64,000 nt of DNA. It comes from JAAYYY01 sp964602995. Lineage in GTDB: Bacteria > Chloroflexota > Anaerolineae > Promineifilales > Promineifilaceae. This document shows, in pieces, positions 7,413-16,001 of the stretch. The notes under the pieces are model-generated. The model was not told the DNA's origin. It searched no databases and worked only from the letters and a program-made list of their open reading frames with translations. The position numbers and the translations under genes were made by a program. Location of the stretch: NCBI GenBank assembly GCA_964602995.1, contig CAZRTM010000005.1:1-64000 (forward strand). The letters run 5' to 3'. How positions within the stretch are numbered: position 1 is the first letter of the stretch; the number at the start of each line of letters is the position of its first letter.

Positions 7413-8066
7413 TTAATTTCCCTCGCTGTTCTGTAACAGGCTGTCCATTAACTGTTGCACAAAGTGGATTTCATCCTGATTAACCAGATGGCCCATGCCA
7501 GGATAGAGGCGCGTGGTGACGTCGGCGTCCATACCCTGCAAAACCTCGGCGCTTTCCTCAACTCGCTCCACAGGAATGTGCGGATCGATGTCGCTGCAGC
7601 CGAAGAAAACAGGCGTGCCGTCGAAAGAGCCATCGTAGTTGCGCGGGGTGCCCGGTGGGCCGATCAACCCGCCGCTGAGGGCGACGAGTCCCCCGTAGCG
7701 CCGGGCATTGCGGGCGGCATACTCAGATGCCAGGCAAGCGCCCTGCGAGAAACCGAGCAAAATAATATTTTCCGCCGCAAAACCGCTCTCTTGCAACTGG
7801 GCCAGAATTCCGCCGACGGTGGCCAGCGCAGAATCAAGGTACGGCTGGTTTTGTTCGATGGGCGCCAGGAAGCTGTAGGGGTACCAGGTATTGTTCGCCG
7901 CCTGGGGAGCAAGATAGGCGAATTGGGGCCGGTTGAACTCGTGGCTGAGGGTTAATATGTCGTGAGCGGTGGCGCCACGACCGTGGATCATAACCATTGC
8001 CGCGCGCGCTTCTTGCAGGCTGGCGCCGGCCGTTCTTACGGGTTGCTGTTGGTGAATTTGTTGCAT
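7413..8066 (-). CDS. Carboxylesterase/phospholipase-family alpha/beta hydrolase, MhqD-like
   Basis: A 217-residue alpha/beta hydrolase of the carboxylesterase type II / YtpP-MhqD group. The nucleophile elbow GFSQG places Ser107. The acid is probably Asp161 in CSDIDPHIP and the base His193 in YPGMGHLV. The oxyanion segment is MVMIHGRGAT (24-33). Bacillus MhqD is encoded with ring-cleaving dioxygenases in the methylhydroquinone response, which fits the neighbours here: a MhqO-like enzyme upstream and a CatE-like enzyme downstream. The 103 bp separating it from the upstream gene is the widest spacing of the run. Confidence 0.87.
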   Translation of the reverse strand: MQQIHQQQPVRTAGASLQEARAAMVMIHGRGATAHDILTLSHEFNRPQFAYLAPQAANNTWYPYSFLAPIEQNQPYLDSALATVGGILAQLQESGFAAENIILLGFSQGACLASEYAARNARRYGGLVALSGGLIGPPGTPRNYDGSFDGTPVFFGCSDIDPHIPVERVEESAEVLQGMDADVTTRLYPGMGHLVNQDEIHFVQQLMDSLLQNSEGN

Positions 8067-8169
8067 CTGCTTTATCCTGTTTCGGCCAATTTTGGCATTT
8101 GATGGGAATGGTTCTGATGTTGCTTAATGAGCATGATGATAAGAGGCATGATAATCAGAAAAGAGGAGG

Positions 8170-9246
8170 TTATGCAAGAGTCTTGCCGGTGGTTACCGGC
8201 TTCAGGCTGGCCTCAATGGCGTTGCGTCGTGACTCGAGCCACGGTGGCAGTCGCAGCGTCTGTCCCAGCTTCTCCTCCTCCTCATCGACGAGAAAGCCGG
8301 GGCCGACGGTTGCCAGCTCTACAATGTGCCCGTCGGGGTCGTTCGTATAAATACTTTTGAAATAGACGCGGTCTAGCACGGGCGTCACGCGATAACCGGC
8401 TTCCATCAGGCGTCGGCGCCATTCTAACTGCACTTCTTCGTTCTCTACGGCCAGCGCGAAGTGGTGCGTCTGTCCGACGCCCATACGCACGCGGCGCTCA
8501 TACTGCGGATCGCGCTCGACGTAGCTGACAATGGTGCCTGGGTCGCCATCGCCGGTTCCCCAATACCATTGGGCTGCGCCAGGGTCGTTATAGTCGACGC
8601 TCATCTTCAGACGCCGCATTCCGAGCAGCTCTCCGTAGAAGGCGTGTGTGCGCTCCAGATCGCGGCCGATGGCCGTGATGTGGTGCATGCCCTGGGTCAG
8701 GGCCATGTGTTGGTCAATTTCCTCCACCGGCTCGGGCCAGCTCTCGGCGGCGACACGGGCGCGGTCGCGGTTCTTGCTGAGTATATCTGGGGGCGGCTCG
8801 CGAAATTCAGTGCCTATGGCGTCCGGTTCTTCGTCCTGGGTCCAGCCTGGGCCGCGGGTCGCAATTTCCAGGATCGTGCCATCGGGGTCCTGAAAGGTAA
8901 TGGTAGAGAAGTAGTAATGATCCAGAGGGCCGCGGACGGGAATGCCAAGGTCGGAGAGGCGGCGTTTCCATTTGAGCAGTCCCTCGTAATCGTCAACTGT
9001 CAGGGCGAAGTGGTGGGTACCGCCCAGACCTGGCTGCCCATGCGCGGCATGGGGCCATTCGAAGAAGGTGATGGCGGAGCCGGGAGCACCCACCCGATCT
9101 CCGAAGTAGAGATGATACGCACCGGGATCATCAAAGTTGACGGTTTTTTTCACGAGTCGTAGACCCAGCGCCTGTGTGTAGAAGTCGGTTGTGCGTTGTG
9201 CATCGCTGCAGACCAGTGTGATGTGATGTAGTCCTTGAATCGTCAT
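8170..9246 (-). CDS. Ring-cleaving dioxygenase of the MhqO type (two VOC domains)
   Basis: A 358-residue two-domain VOC protein. Domain 1 begins IQGLHHITLVCSDAQRTTDF and domain 2 TQGMHHITAIGRDLERTHAF. Each carries the paired HH at the first strand, a THHFAL strand and a terminal DPDG-x-I-x-E(I/L)AT motif with the glutamate ligand. This layout is typical of the MhqA/MhqE/MhqO putative ring-cleaving dioxygenases that respond to hydroquinones and catechols in Firmicutes. The ATG is preceded by a strong AGGAGG. It follows the methyltransferase gene by 44 bp and is the likely core enzyme of the run. Confidence 0.9.
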   Translation of the reverse strand: MTIQGLHHITLVCSDAQRTTDFYTQALGLRLVKKTVNFDDPGAYHLYFGDRVGAPGSAITFFEWPHAAHGQPGLGGTHHFALTVDDYEGLLKWKRRLSDLGIPVRGPLDHYYFSTITFQDPDGTILEIATRGPGWTQDEEPDAIGTEFREPPPDILSKNRDRARVAAESWPEPVEEIDQHMALTQGMHHITAIGRDLERTHAFYGELLGMRRLKMSVDYNDPGAAQWYWGTGDGDPGTIVSYVERDPQYERRVRMGVGQTHHFALAVENEEVQLEWRRRLMEAGYRVTPVLDRVYFKSIYTNDPDGHIVELATVGPGFLVDEEEEKLGQTLRLPPWLESRRNAIEASLKPVTTGKTLA

Positions 9247-9290
9247 GCTGCCTCCTGAATTCGGGTGCTGGGGTGGTGGAGAATTTCTCT

Positions 9291-9836
9291 TTAGCCATCT
9301 GCAACAGGGGGGTTGGTGCTAAGGGCGGAGTAGATTGTCCCCATGAAGCGGCTGGGCCTGGTGTGGAGCAGTCTGGTCGCGACGAGTCCACAGTCGCGGG
9401 CCACTGTTACCCACCTTTCGTATGAAAGCGGATGAGGAACCCAGGGGTTGCCCCGGTCGCTATTGTATTCGACAAGGATGAAGTGACCATTTGGCCGTAA
9501 GTAACTACGTAGGAGCCGGACGACGGCCTCTTTGTCTTGATGGAAGTGGAGAGTATTGGCCATGACAAGGCCATCCAGCAGAGGAAGGTCGATGCCGTTC
9601 GTGTAGTCAACGGCGTGTGTATGAAGCGTTACGCGGGGAAAGCGCGCTTTCATCTGGCGCTCCTGCTCGCTTAGCGCCCGGCGGTCTTTGTCAATAGAGT
9701 GAATCGTGCCCGATCGTCCGATTAGATCGGCCAGAGCCAGAGTAAATGCGCCGGCGCCAGAGCCGAAATCAGCCCAGATGCCGCCGGGGGCGGGAATCCC
9801 TTCTTTAATTAGCCGGCAATGGTCCTGATGATTCAC
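9291..9836 (-). CDS. Class I SAM-dependent methyltransferase
   Basis: A 181-residue Rossmann-type methyltransferase. Motif I is WADFGSGAGAFTLALA (about 21-36), followed by an acidic strand end (HSIDKD) for the SAM ribose. LVMANTLHFHQDKEAVVRLL resembles the post-motif helix of methyltransferase families 11 and 25. The N-terminus is short and the protein ends soon after strand 6. It is first in the minus-strand run with the ring-cleaving dioxygenase. O-methylation of hydroquinones or catechols is possible by context but unproved. A TATAAT on the minus strand, about 80-85 nt upstream of the start, is a candidate -10 without a good -35. Confidence 0.85.
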   Translation of the reverse strand: MNHQDHCRLIKEGIPAPGGIWADFGSGAGAFTLALADLIGRSGTIHSIDKDRRALSEQERQMKARFPRVTLHTHAVDYTNGIDLPLLDGLVMANTLHFHQDKEAVVRLLRSYLRPNGHFILVEYNSDRGNPWVPHPLSYERWVTVARDCGLVATRLLHTRPSRFMGTIYSALSTNPPVADG

Positions 9837-9976
9837 AAAGTGCCCTACTTTTACAAATCAAGGCCTAACTATAGCAGGAGAGTCACTAGTTGGCAGGAAA
9901 ACAAGCTGGTCACAGAAAGGTATTATAGCGGATGTGACACTATTTGCGGTGTTGCCATGACAATTGTAGGGGAAAG

Positions 9977-10014
9977 AGAAGCGCCCGCACCAGAGTTCAA
10001 ACTGATGCGGGCGC
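9977..10014 (-). terminator. Terminator of yceI-like gene (minus strand)
   Basis: GCGCCCGCA (9981-9989) pairs perfectly with TGCGGGCGC (10006-10014). On the minus strand the stem is followed by TTCTCTTT. It lies about 28 nt past the stop of the YceI gene. Confidence 0.7.
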
Positions 10015-10041
10015 TCTTTGAAGGAAGGAAAATCAATCTGT

Positions 10042-10593
10042 TTAGGCTACGGCAGCTTCTGCTTCTTCCTCTTCCTGCTTGATTAGCTCAACTGCCACGT
10101 TGATCTTGATTTTCTCGCCGACGAGTACACCGCCGGTTTCCAATGCCTGGTTCCAGGTCAGTCCCCAGTCCTTACGGTTTAGCTCTGCATAACCGCTGAA
10201 GCCGGCAACTGTCTGACCCCATGGGCTTTTGGCTACACCTTCCAATTCGACGTCAACGACTACTTCCTTGGTAACACCGACTATGGTCAGATCACCAATG
10301 ATGCGCCCCTTATTTTTGCTCGTCGGCTCGACGCGCTTGCTCTTAAAGACGATGGTGGGGTGCTGCTCGACGTTGAAGAAGTCTGCCGAGCGCAGGTGGT
10401 TATCGCGGTCGTTTTCGCGCGTGTTAATGCTGCTGGCGTCGATTTCTACATAGACCTTGCTGTTTTCAGGATTATTCTGATCGAAATCGATGGTACCTTC
10501 AAAAGATTCAAATTCACCGCGAACGGTGCTAATCATCATATGGCGTACCGAAAACTGAATTTGCGAGTGGGCCGGATCGATTTTCCAACTCAT
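10042..10593 (-). CDS. YceI-family protein
   Basis: YceI proteins are lipocalin-like beta barrels that bind long isoprenoids such as polyprenyl lipids. The 183-residue sequence shows the family start WKIDPAHSQIQFSVRHMMIS, the DFFNVEQHPTIVFKSKRVE strand pair and GFSGYAELNRKDWGLTWNQALETGGVLVGEKIKI near the C-terminus. There is no signal peptide, so it is cytoplasmic here. It ends with an acidic/Ala tail. The promoter has a consensus TTGACA and TAAGAT 17 bp apart, with a palindromic operator filling the spacer and a second one just past the start site, so the adjacent divergent TetR protein very likely controls it. Confidence 0.93.
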   Translation of the reverse strand: MSWKIDPAHSQIQFSVRHMMISTVRGEFESFEGTIDFDQNNPENSKVYVEIDASSINTRENDRDNHLRSADFFNVEQHPTIVFKSKRVEPTSKNKGRIIGDLTIVGVTKEVVVDVELEGVAKSPWGQTVAGFSGYAELNRKDWGLTWNQALETGGVLVGEKIKINVAVELIKQEEEEAEAAVA

Positions 10594-10646
10594 TTCCTTT
10601 ATCTCCTTTTCACAAAAAATTACATTACTGAACTTCTCTGGCTAAA

Positions 10647-10660
10647 CGGACTGTGGTCCG
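10647..10660. promoter_or_regulatory. Operator 1 for the TetR regulator
   Basis: CGGAC-TGTG-GTCCG is a 14-bp near-perfect palindrome. It lies immediately downstream of the predicted yceI transcription start, where a bound repressor would block elongation. Confidence 0.75.
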
Positions 10661-10673
10661 CTTCATTAATCCT

Positions 10674-10702
10674 ATCTTAGCGGACTTGGGTCCGTTTGTC
10701 AA
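10674..10702 (-). promoter_or_regulatory. Sigma-70 promoter of yceI
   Basis: On the minus strand TTGACA (10702-10697), a 17-nt spacer and TAAGAT (10679-10674). The spacer is almost entirely occupied by operator 2, so repressor and RNA polymerase would compete directly. Confidence 0.8.
10681..10694. promoter_or_regulatory. Operator 2 for the TetR regulator
   Basis: CGGAC-TTGG-GTCCG, the same half-sites as operator 1 and 34 bp from it start to start. It lies between the -35 and -10 of yceI and also overlaps the probable -35 of the divergent tetR promoter (TTGGGT at 10686-10691, 18-nt spacer, TACAAT at 10710-10715). Confidence 0.75.
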
Positions 10703-10832
10703 CTTCTGGTACAATATTGGTCGTAAGGAAGTGCAAGCACTCATCCTTTACTCATTGTGATAAAATGTCGTTTGCCTGGAGCGTGGCTGTGAGTGGCGCA
10801 ATGATCAGGCGAACGACTTGAGGCCAGCGACT

Positions 10833-11477
10833 ATGAATGAGCAGATACCTCTTGCAAACACGATTATAGAAGCAGAAACCAGCCGCTTTGGGCGACGAGA
10901 CGCGGCTGAGAACCGCCGGCGCTTGTTGGAAACGGCGGAACGGCTCTTCGCACAGTATGGCGTTGAGGCCGTCAATATGGCGGATGTGGCTCTGGAAGCG
11001 GCGGTAGGGAAGGGAACGCTCTACCGGAACTTTGCCAATAAGGGAGAGCTATGCCTGGCCCTTATGGATACCCAGCTCAAGGAGTTTCAGGATCAGCAAC
11101 TGGCGCGGATGCGCCAGATGGCTGAAGAACGGGTACCTTATCTGGAGCAGTTGGGGGAGTTTCTGGAAAGCCTGGTAGCCTTCACTGAGATACACATGCC
11201 TTTACTCTGTGAAGTGCAGCAATACAGCGAGTCGCTCGACGCCGGCGATGTGCAACGGCCCCATTACTGGCAATATATGACAGTTTATGGCCTGCTTCGC
11301 AAGGCGGTCGAGGCGGGGGAGTTGCCCGAAGATCTGGACAGGGCCTATATGGCGGAAGCATTGCTGGCGCCGCTGGCGGTGCATACGTTCCGCTTCCAGC
11401 GCCAGACCCATAATTTCAGCCTCGACCGCATCAGCGCCGGCTTGCGCACACTGCTCGATGGGTTGGGCCGGCTTTAA
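10833..11477 (+). CDS. TetR/AcrR-family transcriptional regulator
   Basis: A 214-residue protein with an N-terminal TetR HTH: RRRLLETAERLFAQYGVEAVNMADVALEAAVGKGTLYRNFANKGEL, the KGTLYR-x-F recognition helix being diagnostic. The C-terminal half is helical and would bind the effector. The ATG at 10833 is preferred over a TTG five codons upstream. It is divergent from yceI, and the shared intergenic region carries two CGGAC-N4-GTCCG palindromes overlapping both promoters, so it probably represses yceI and itself. The effector is unknown. Confidence 0.93.
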   Translation: MNEQIPLANTIIEAETSRFGRRDAAENRRRLLETAERLFAQYGVEAVNMADVALEAAVGKGTLYRNFANKGELCLALMDTQLKEFQDQQLARMRQMAEERVPYLEQLGEFLESLVAFTEIHMPLLCEVQQYSESLDAGDVQRPHYWQYMTVYGLLRKAVEAGELPEDLDRAYMAEALLAPLAVHTFRFQRQTHNFSLDRISAGLRTLLDGLGRL

Positions 11478-11627
11478 GCTCCATAGCAGGCCTGACCAGG
11501 CGTAATCGGGGAGCCGGGAGATGTGCGGGGCTGGCGAAAACCACCCGTTCTCTCTGTTTTTTTTCTACCAATAAAGTTACAATCCGCCTCGGGAAACCCT
11601 TAACAACTCATCAGGAGATCGTTCTGC

Positions 11628-13578
11628 ATGCAAAGTAATGGAAGCAGTCGCCTGGGTTATCGTTCCGTCCTTTTCCTGGGCCTCACTCTATTCGTATTGG
11701 TTTTCACTATTGGACGGGGCAGCAGCGCCGAAGGCANNNNNNNNNNNNNNNNNNNNNNNNNNNNNNNNNNNNNNNNNNNNNNNNNNNNNNNNNNNNNNNN
11801 NNNNNNNNNNNNNNNNNNNNNNNNNNNNNNNNNNNNGCGCCCCGATTTTGCAGAATGGAGGAGGGCAGGGTGAGGGAGGAGAGGGTCCGCGACCCCTCTG
11901 GTTACCTCTTATTTACCAATCTTACCCACCGCTGGCAGGCGACGTCAGCGGACCTGATTATGGCGTCGTTTTCATGAGTTCGGCCGAAGATCCAGCTGAC
12001 GAGCAGCAATACCAGAATGCATTGTCTACCGGGGCCACCTGGAATCGCTGGCCTATTTACTGGCCGCAGGTGGAGGTATCGCAGAATTCGTTTGACTGGA
12101 GCAGCCAGGATCGGACGGTGCAGGCGGACATCGCGCATGGGTTGAGAATCAACGCTATTTTGTTGGGAACCCCCTGGTTCTACCAGACCGAAGGGGGCGC
12201 TCTGCCGCCTGTGGTGCAGCCGGACAGGCCGCAAAACCAGTTGATGCTTTATGCTGTGGAAAGAGCGACGCCGGTTGGCCTTTATCACCCGGTCTTTGAC
12301 GATGGCAGCGACGCACCAGGCCCGCAAAAATCGATCAACCCCAGCAACCGTTGGGCAAATTTCGTCTATCAGGCCGTGCAGCGTTATAAGCCAGGTGGGC
12401 TACTGTCGCAGATTCAAGGCTGGCCTAAGGGGGCCGGTATCCGGCACTGGGAAATGTGGAATGAGCCGGAGTTAATGAGCTTCTGGGATGGTTCGCTGGA
12501 AGATTACGCGCGGCTGCTGAAGGTGGGTTACCTGGCGGCGCGCCATGCAGACCCGCAGGCTCAGGTGTTGTTCGGTGGGCTGGCTAATTTCAATCAGCCT
12601 GATTATTACAACCGGGTGCTGAAGATTTACCAGGCCGACCCGCTGGCGGCGAGCAATGAATATTTCCACAATATTCTGGCCACCCACAACTACTCCTGTT
12701 CCTGGCGCTCCTGGCAATATACCTACCGCGCCTCGAATACAATGGCCAGCTATGGCCTGGATAAGCCAATCTGGCTGAACGAGAGTGGGGTGCCAGCCTG
12801 GAATGATTATCCGGGGCCAACGTGGGACCCTGGAAGCTGGTACCGGGCTACGCTAAGCGAGCAGGCCGACTTTGTGATTCAGAGCGCGTTCTATGCCGCT
12901 TTTGCCGGCGCTGACAACATTTTTCATTTCCAGCTCTATGATGGCTGTGGCAACCAGCCGGCGGGCACTGACTTCCCCCCGCACAATGGAGAGCTTTGTG
13001 ATGAGAACGGGCGGCTGAAGAGTGACCCTCGCTTCCCCTGTGCGGGCGATGCCAATGGGTTGTTCAGCAATCCGACCGACGCTGCCTGCTTCACGCAGCA
13101 TCCGACGCCGGAGTCGCCGCGGCCGAATTATAAAGCGTTCCAGCTCCTGACCACTTATCTGCGCGACGTGCGGCCGTTGTGGCGACAGCGGCCGGGCAGC
13201 GACGATCCTTATAACGGGCCGCAAGAGTGGATTGCGTTTTACCGGCCTTCCACGCGCCAGCGAATTGTGGGGCTGTGGTCACGTGTGGGTGAGGACCAGA
13301 TTGCCGAGGTGCCCGCGATTAGCAACAGCGCGACCTTGTTGCGGCCAAACGGGGCAGCAGAGACAATTACGCCTGTGAATGGCGTCTATCGCCTGACGTT
13401 GCCCGCCGCTACCAACCAGAACACCTGGTGTGAGAACAACCCCTATAGCATTGGCGGACGCCCTCTGATTCTGATCGAAACAGGCCCACCCGGGGTAACT
13501 GCTGATGAAATGGGGCGGGATTACACGTTGCCTCAGGCAACGATGCTACCAGCAACAACGGCTGCAGAAGGTGAATAA
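11628..13578 (+). CDS. Secreted clan GH-A-type glycoside hydrolase, interrupted by a scaffold gap
   Basis: The gene starts at the ATG at 11628 (AGGAG upstream) with a clear signal peptide: LFLGLTLFVLVFTIG, then a small-residue cleavage region. It is cut by 100 N at 11737-11836. The reading frame changes across the gap, as expected if the N run is not the true length. After the gap about 580 residues resemble GH39/GH5-like TIM barrels: TWNRWPIYWPQVE in an early strand, HWEMWNEPE with the probable acid/base Glu at 12463-12465, and PIWLNESGVPAW with the probable nucleophile Glu at 12781-12783. A beta-rich C-terminal region follows. It is extracellular; substrate unknown. The downstream stretch to 13578 is intact. 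Confidence 0.8.
11737..11836. other. Assembly gap (100 N)
   Basis: Exactly 100 N within the glycosidase gene, between the signal peptide and the catalytic region. The true length is unknown. Confidence 0.99.
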
Positions 13579-13613
13579 GGCATAGGATAGTGATTATTCA
13601 GGGAGAGATGTGA

Positions 13614-14183
13614 GTGAAACCGATTCTGCGCGACTTTCCGGAGTCATTTGAGACAGAGCGGCTGACGATACGGGCGCCGCGTCCTGGAGATGGGGCCGCG
13701 TTGAACAAGGCGTTGCGCGCCTCGTGGAAGGAGCTGCAGGCCTGGATGCCCTGGGCCACAGACGAAGCGCCTCCGGTGGAAGATAGCGAAGAGCGAGTGC
13801 GCCAAGGCTACAGTCGCTTTTTGAAGCGCGAAGATTTGTGGCTGCTGCTGTTTTTGAAGGGCACTGATACGGTTGTGGGAAGCAGCGGGCTACATCGCAT
13901 CAACTGGAACGTGCCGCGCTTCGAGATCGGTTATTGGGTCAATAGTAACTATGCGGGGCAGGGATTTATTACCGAAGCGGTGGTGGGCATTACGGATTTC
14001 GCTTTTGACGTGTTAGGCGCAAAGCGGGTCGAAATCCGTTGCGACTCGCTGAACGAGCGCAGTGCGGCGGTGGCGCGGCGCGCCGGATTTGAGTACGAGG
14101 CGACGCTGAAGAATGACGAGCGCCACCATGTGACGGGCAAATTACGTGATACGTTGATATTTGCAAAGATTGTAAATGAATGA
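13614..14183 (+). CDS. GNAT acetyltransferase, RimJ/RimL type
   Basis: A 189-residue acetyl-CoA-dependent N-acetyltransferase of the Acetyltransf_3 group. It starts ETERLTIRAPRPGDGAALNKAL, has the core strand FEIGYWVNSNYAGQGFITEAV where the Q/R-x-x-G-x-G/A motif is YAGQGF, and ends with VEIRCDSLNERSAAVARRAGFEYE. RimJ/L-type enzymes modify ribosomal protein N-termini or free amines, and the substrate here is unknown. It starts with GTG (GGGAGAGATGTGAGTG context) because the nearby ATG is followed at once by a stop. It lies 35 bp after the glycosidase. Confidence 0.9.
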   Translation: MKPILRDFPESFETERLTIRAPRPGDGAALNKALRASWKELQAWMPWATDEAPPVEDSEERVRQGYSRFLKREDLWLLLFLKGTDTVVGSSGLHRINWNVPRFEIGYWVNSNYAGQGFITEAVVGITDFAFDVLGAKRVEIRCDSLNERSAAVARRAGFEYEATLKNDERHHVTGKLRDTLIFAKIVNE

Positions 14184-14255
14184 ATGCGCAGCACGGTGAG
14201 CTAAGTGCGCACCGGAGTGTGCGTTGACGATTAGTAGAAAGGATTGAAGCGAAAA

Positions 14256-14705
14256 ATGGAGAAACCTGATCAAAAGCATGCTCATATAACCTGGAAGGGA
14301 GATGGGCTGAACTTTTCTGCAACGTTGGGGTCCGGCTATCAGTTTGACGCGGGCAGCCCCGCAGGTGAAGAGGGCGGTAGCCCGATGGAATTCTTGCTGG
14401 CGGGTGTCGCCGGTTGTACGGCCATTGACGTGGTACACACGCTGAAGAAGATGCGGCAGAACGTGAACGGCCTGGAAGTTGAAATTTCCGGCGTGCGGGC
14501 AACTGAGCATCCCAAGGTTTACACCGATGTGGAAATTCTGTACCTGGTACAGGGCGAGGATATTGACCCCTCAGCCGTGGAGCGGGCCATCCAGCTATCG
14601 ATGGAGCGCTACTGCTCGGCCAGCGCCATTTTCCAGCAGGCGGGCGTCAACATCATGACCGAGTATCGTATTGAGCCACAGGAAGTGATGGCGCCGCCGG
14701 CCTGA
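14256..14705 (+). CDS. OsmC-family peroxiredoxin-like protein
   Basis: OsmC/Ohr proteins reduce organic hydroperoxides with two cysteines. This 149-residue protein has both: the first in LAGVAGCTAIDVV and the second in MERYCSASAIF, the exact context used by the family. The YhfA/OsmC subgroup is most likely. The start is taken at the ATG at 14256, 12 nt from AAAGGA; a TTG four codons upstream is an alternative. A very strong terminator follows at 14745. Confidence 0.92.
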   Translation: MEKPDQKHAHITWKGDGLNFSATLGSGYQFDAGSPAGEEGGSPMEFLLAGVAGCTAIDVVHTLKKMRQNVNGLEVEISGVRATEHPKVYTDVEILYLVQGEDIDPSAVERAIQLSMERYCSASAIFQQAGVNIMTEYRIEPQEVMAPPA

Positions 14706-14744
14706 GCTTTGCCAGACGCTTTCTGAATCGATAAACTGTCTATT

Positions 14745-14786
14745 ACGGCGCGTCCGGTGTTTGTTGCCCGGACGCGCCGTTTTTGT
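14745..14786 (+). terminator. Strong rho-independent terminator after osmC
   Basis: ACGGCGCGTCCGG (14745-14757) pairs perfectly over 13 bp with CCGGACGCGCCGT (14768-14780), followed by TTTTGTTGT. Confidence 0.95.
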
Positions 14787-14883
14787 TGTCTAATTCGCAC
14801 ACAGTTTTGTTGTGCGCTATATTTAAGCGGCTCTGACTTTTAGGGCGCCCTCCGCGGTTGCCCCCATATTGAAGGAAAGAATA

Positions 14884-15978
14884 TTGACCGAGATTACCCA
14901 GCGCAGGGATTGGTTCTGGCTGATTGCCATTGTGATGATTGTCGCCGCGGCTATCTGGATTGTGCTCAATGACAATTATCCTGTGCGGCAAGGGCTAGAT
15001 TTGCAGGGCGGCCTGCAGGTGTTACTCGAGGCCGATGTGCCGCCGGAGGAAGAGGTAACTCTGGATGATATGACGGCCGCGCGGCAGATAATCAGCCAGC
15101 GTGTTAATAGCCTTGGCGTCGCCGAACCGTTGGTGCAGGTGGAAGGCCAGCGCCGCATTCTGGTTGAGATTCCGGGCATCGAAGATTCGCAGGAAGCGAT
15201 TGAGCTGATTCAGGAAACGGCTCTGTTGGAATTTGTTGACACTGGGGCGCAACCATTGCTACCCGGGACCTGTGTCAGAACTTCTCTGAACGACGGACAG
15301 CCTTCGCCCTGTGAAGAGGAAGATGGCGCTGCTGCGAATACCTACCAGACGGTTCTGACCGGCGCCGCGCTACGCAATGCGACGGCGCAGGCGGACCAGT
15401 TTGGGCAGACGTATGTGGCCTTTGAGATGACGCCGGAAGGGGCCAATACNNNNNNNNNNNNNNNNNNNNNNNNNNNNNNNNNNNNNNNNNNNNNNNNNNN
15501 NNNNNNNNNNNNNNNNNNNNNNNNNNNNNNNNNNNNNNNNNNNNNNNNNCTAATCATCTACGCGCTGGTCAACCTTGCCATCTTCCAATGGCTGGCTGTG
15601 ACGTTGACTCTGCCAGCCATTACCGGCTTCTTGTTATCGACCGGTATGGCGGTCGATGCGAACATTTTGGTCTTTGAGCGCATGAAAGAAGAGCTGCGCC
15701 GGGGAAGCTCCCTGCGCAATGCCATTCACGCTGGCTTCGAGCGCGCCTGGACCTCGATCCGAGACTCAAATGTGGCCACGCTGGTGATCTGCGCCATTCT
15801 TTGGAGCTTCGGCCGCAACTTCGGCGCGAGTATGGTTCAGGGCTTCGCCATTACCCTGGCCATCGGCGTCATGATCAGCATGTTTACCGCCGTTATAGTG
15901 ACCCGCACGTTCGTGGCCCTGGTGATCGGAAGCGCCGCGCAGTGGTTATCTGATCGCTCCTGGCTGCTGGGCGCCTGA
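14884..15978 (+). CDS. secD: Protein translocase subunit SecD, interrupted by a scaffold gap
   Basis: SecD works with SecF to drive late steps of Sec export using the proton gradient. The N-terminal membrane segment (LIAIVMIVAAAIWIVL) and the family signature QGLDLQGGLQVLLE are followed by the first extracytoplasmic domain (TAARQIISQRVNSLGVAEP, ILVEIPGI). After 100 N the C-terminal membrane region continues with AVDANILVFERMKEEL and GFERAWTSIRDSN, both hallmarks of SecD. About 330 residues are visible and SecD usually has 430-600, so the gap probably hides much more than 100 bp. TTG at 14884 with GGAAAG upstream is preferred; TTG at 14869 is possible. secF follows after 23 bp. Confidence 0.95.
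   Translation: MTEITQRRDWFWLIAIVMIVAAAIWIVLNDNYPVRQGLDLQGGLQVLLEADVPPEEEVTLDDMTAARQIISQRVNSLGVAEPLVQVEGQRRILVEIPGIEDSQEAIELIQETALLEFVDTGAQPLLPGTCVRTSLNDGQPSPCEEEDGAAANTYQTVLTGAALRNATAQADQFGQTYVAFEMTPEGANXXXXXXXXXXXXXXXXXXXXXXXXXXXXXXXXXXLIIYALVNLAIFQWLAVTLTLPAITGFLLSTGMAVDANILVFERMKEELRRGSSLRNAIHAGFERAWTSIRDSNVATLVICAILWSFGRNFGASMVQGFAITLAIGVMISMFTAVIVTRTFVALVIGSAAQWLSDRSWLLGA
15450..15549. other. Assembly gap (100 N)
   Basis: Exactly 100 N within secD, removing the end of the extracytoplasmic domain and the first helices of the C-terminal membrane domain. Confidence 0.99.
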
Positions 15979-16001
15979 GACAACTCTAGAGTGGATAAGC
16001 T

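Noticed and set aside
11628..13578. Natural frameshift in the glycosidase gene
   Set aside because: The frame change coincides exactly with the 100-N gap, whose size is arbitrary.
14788..14868. Regulatory hairpin CGCACA...TGTGCG upstream of secD
   Set aside because: Only a six-base stem with a loose loop; not distinguishable from chance.
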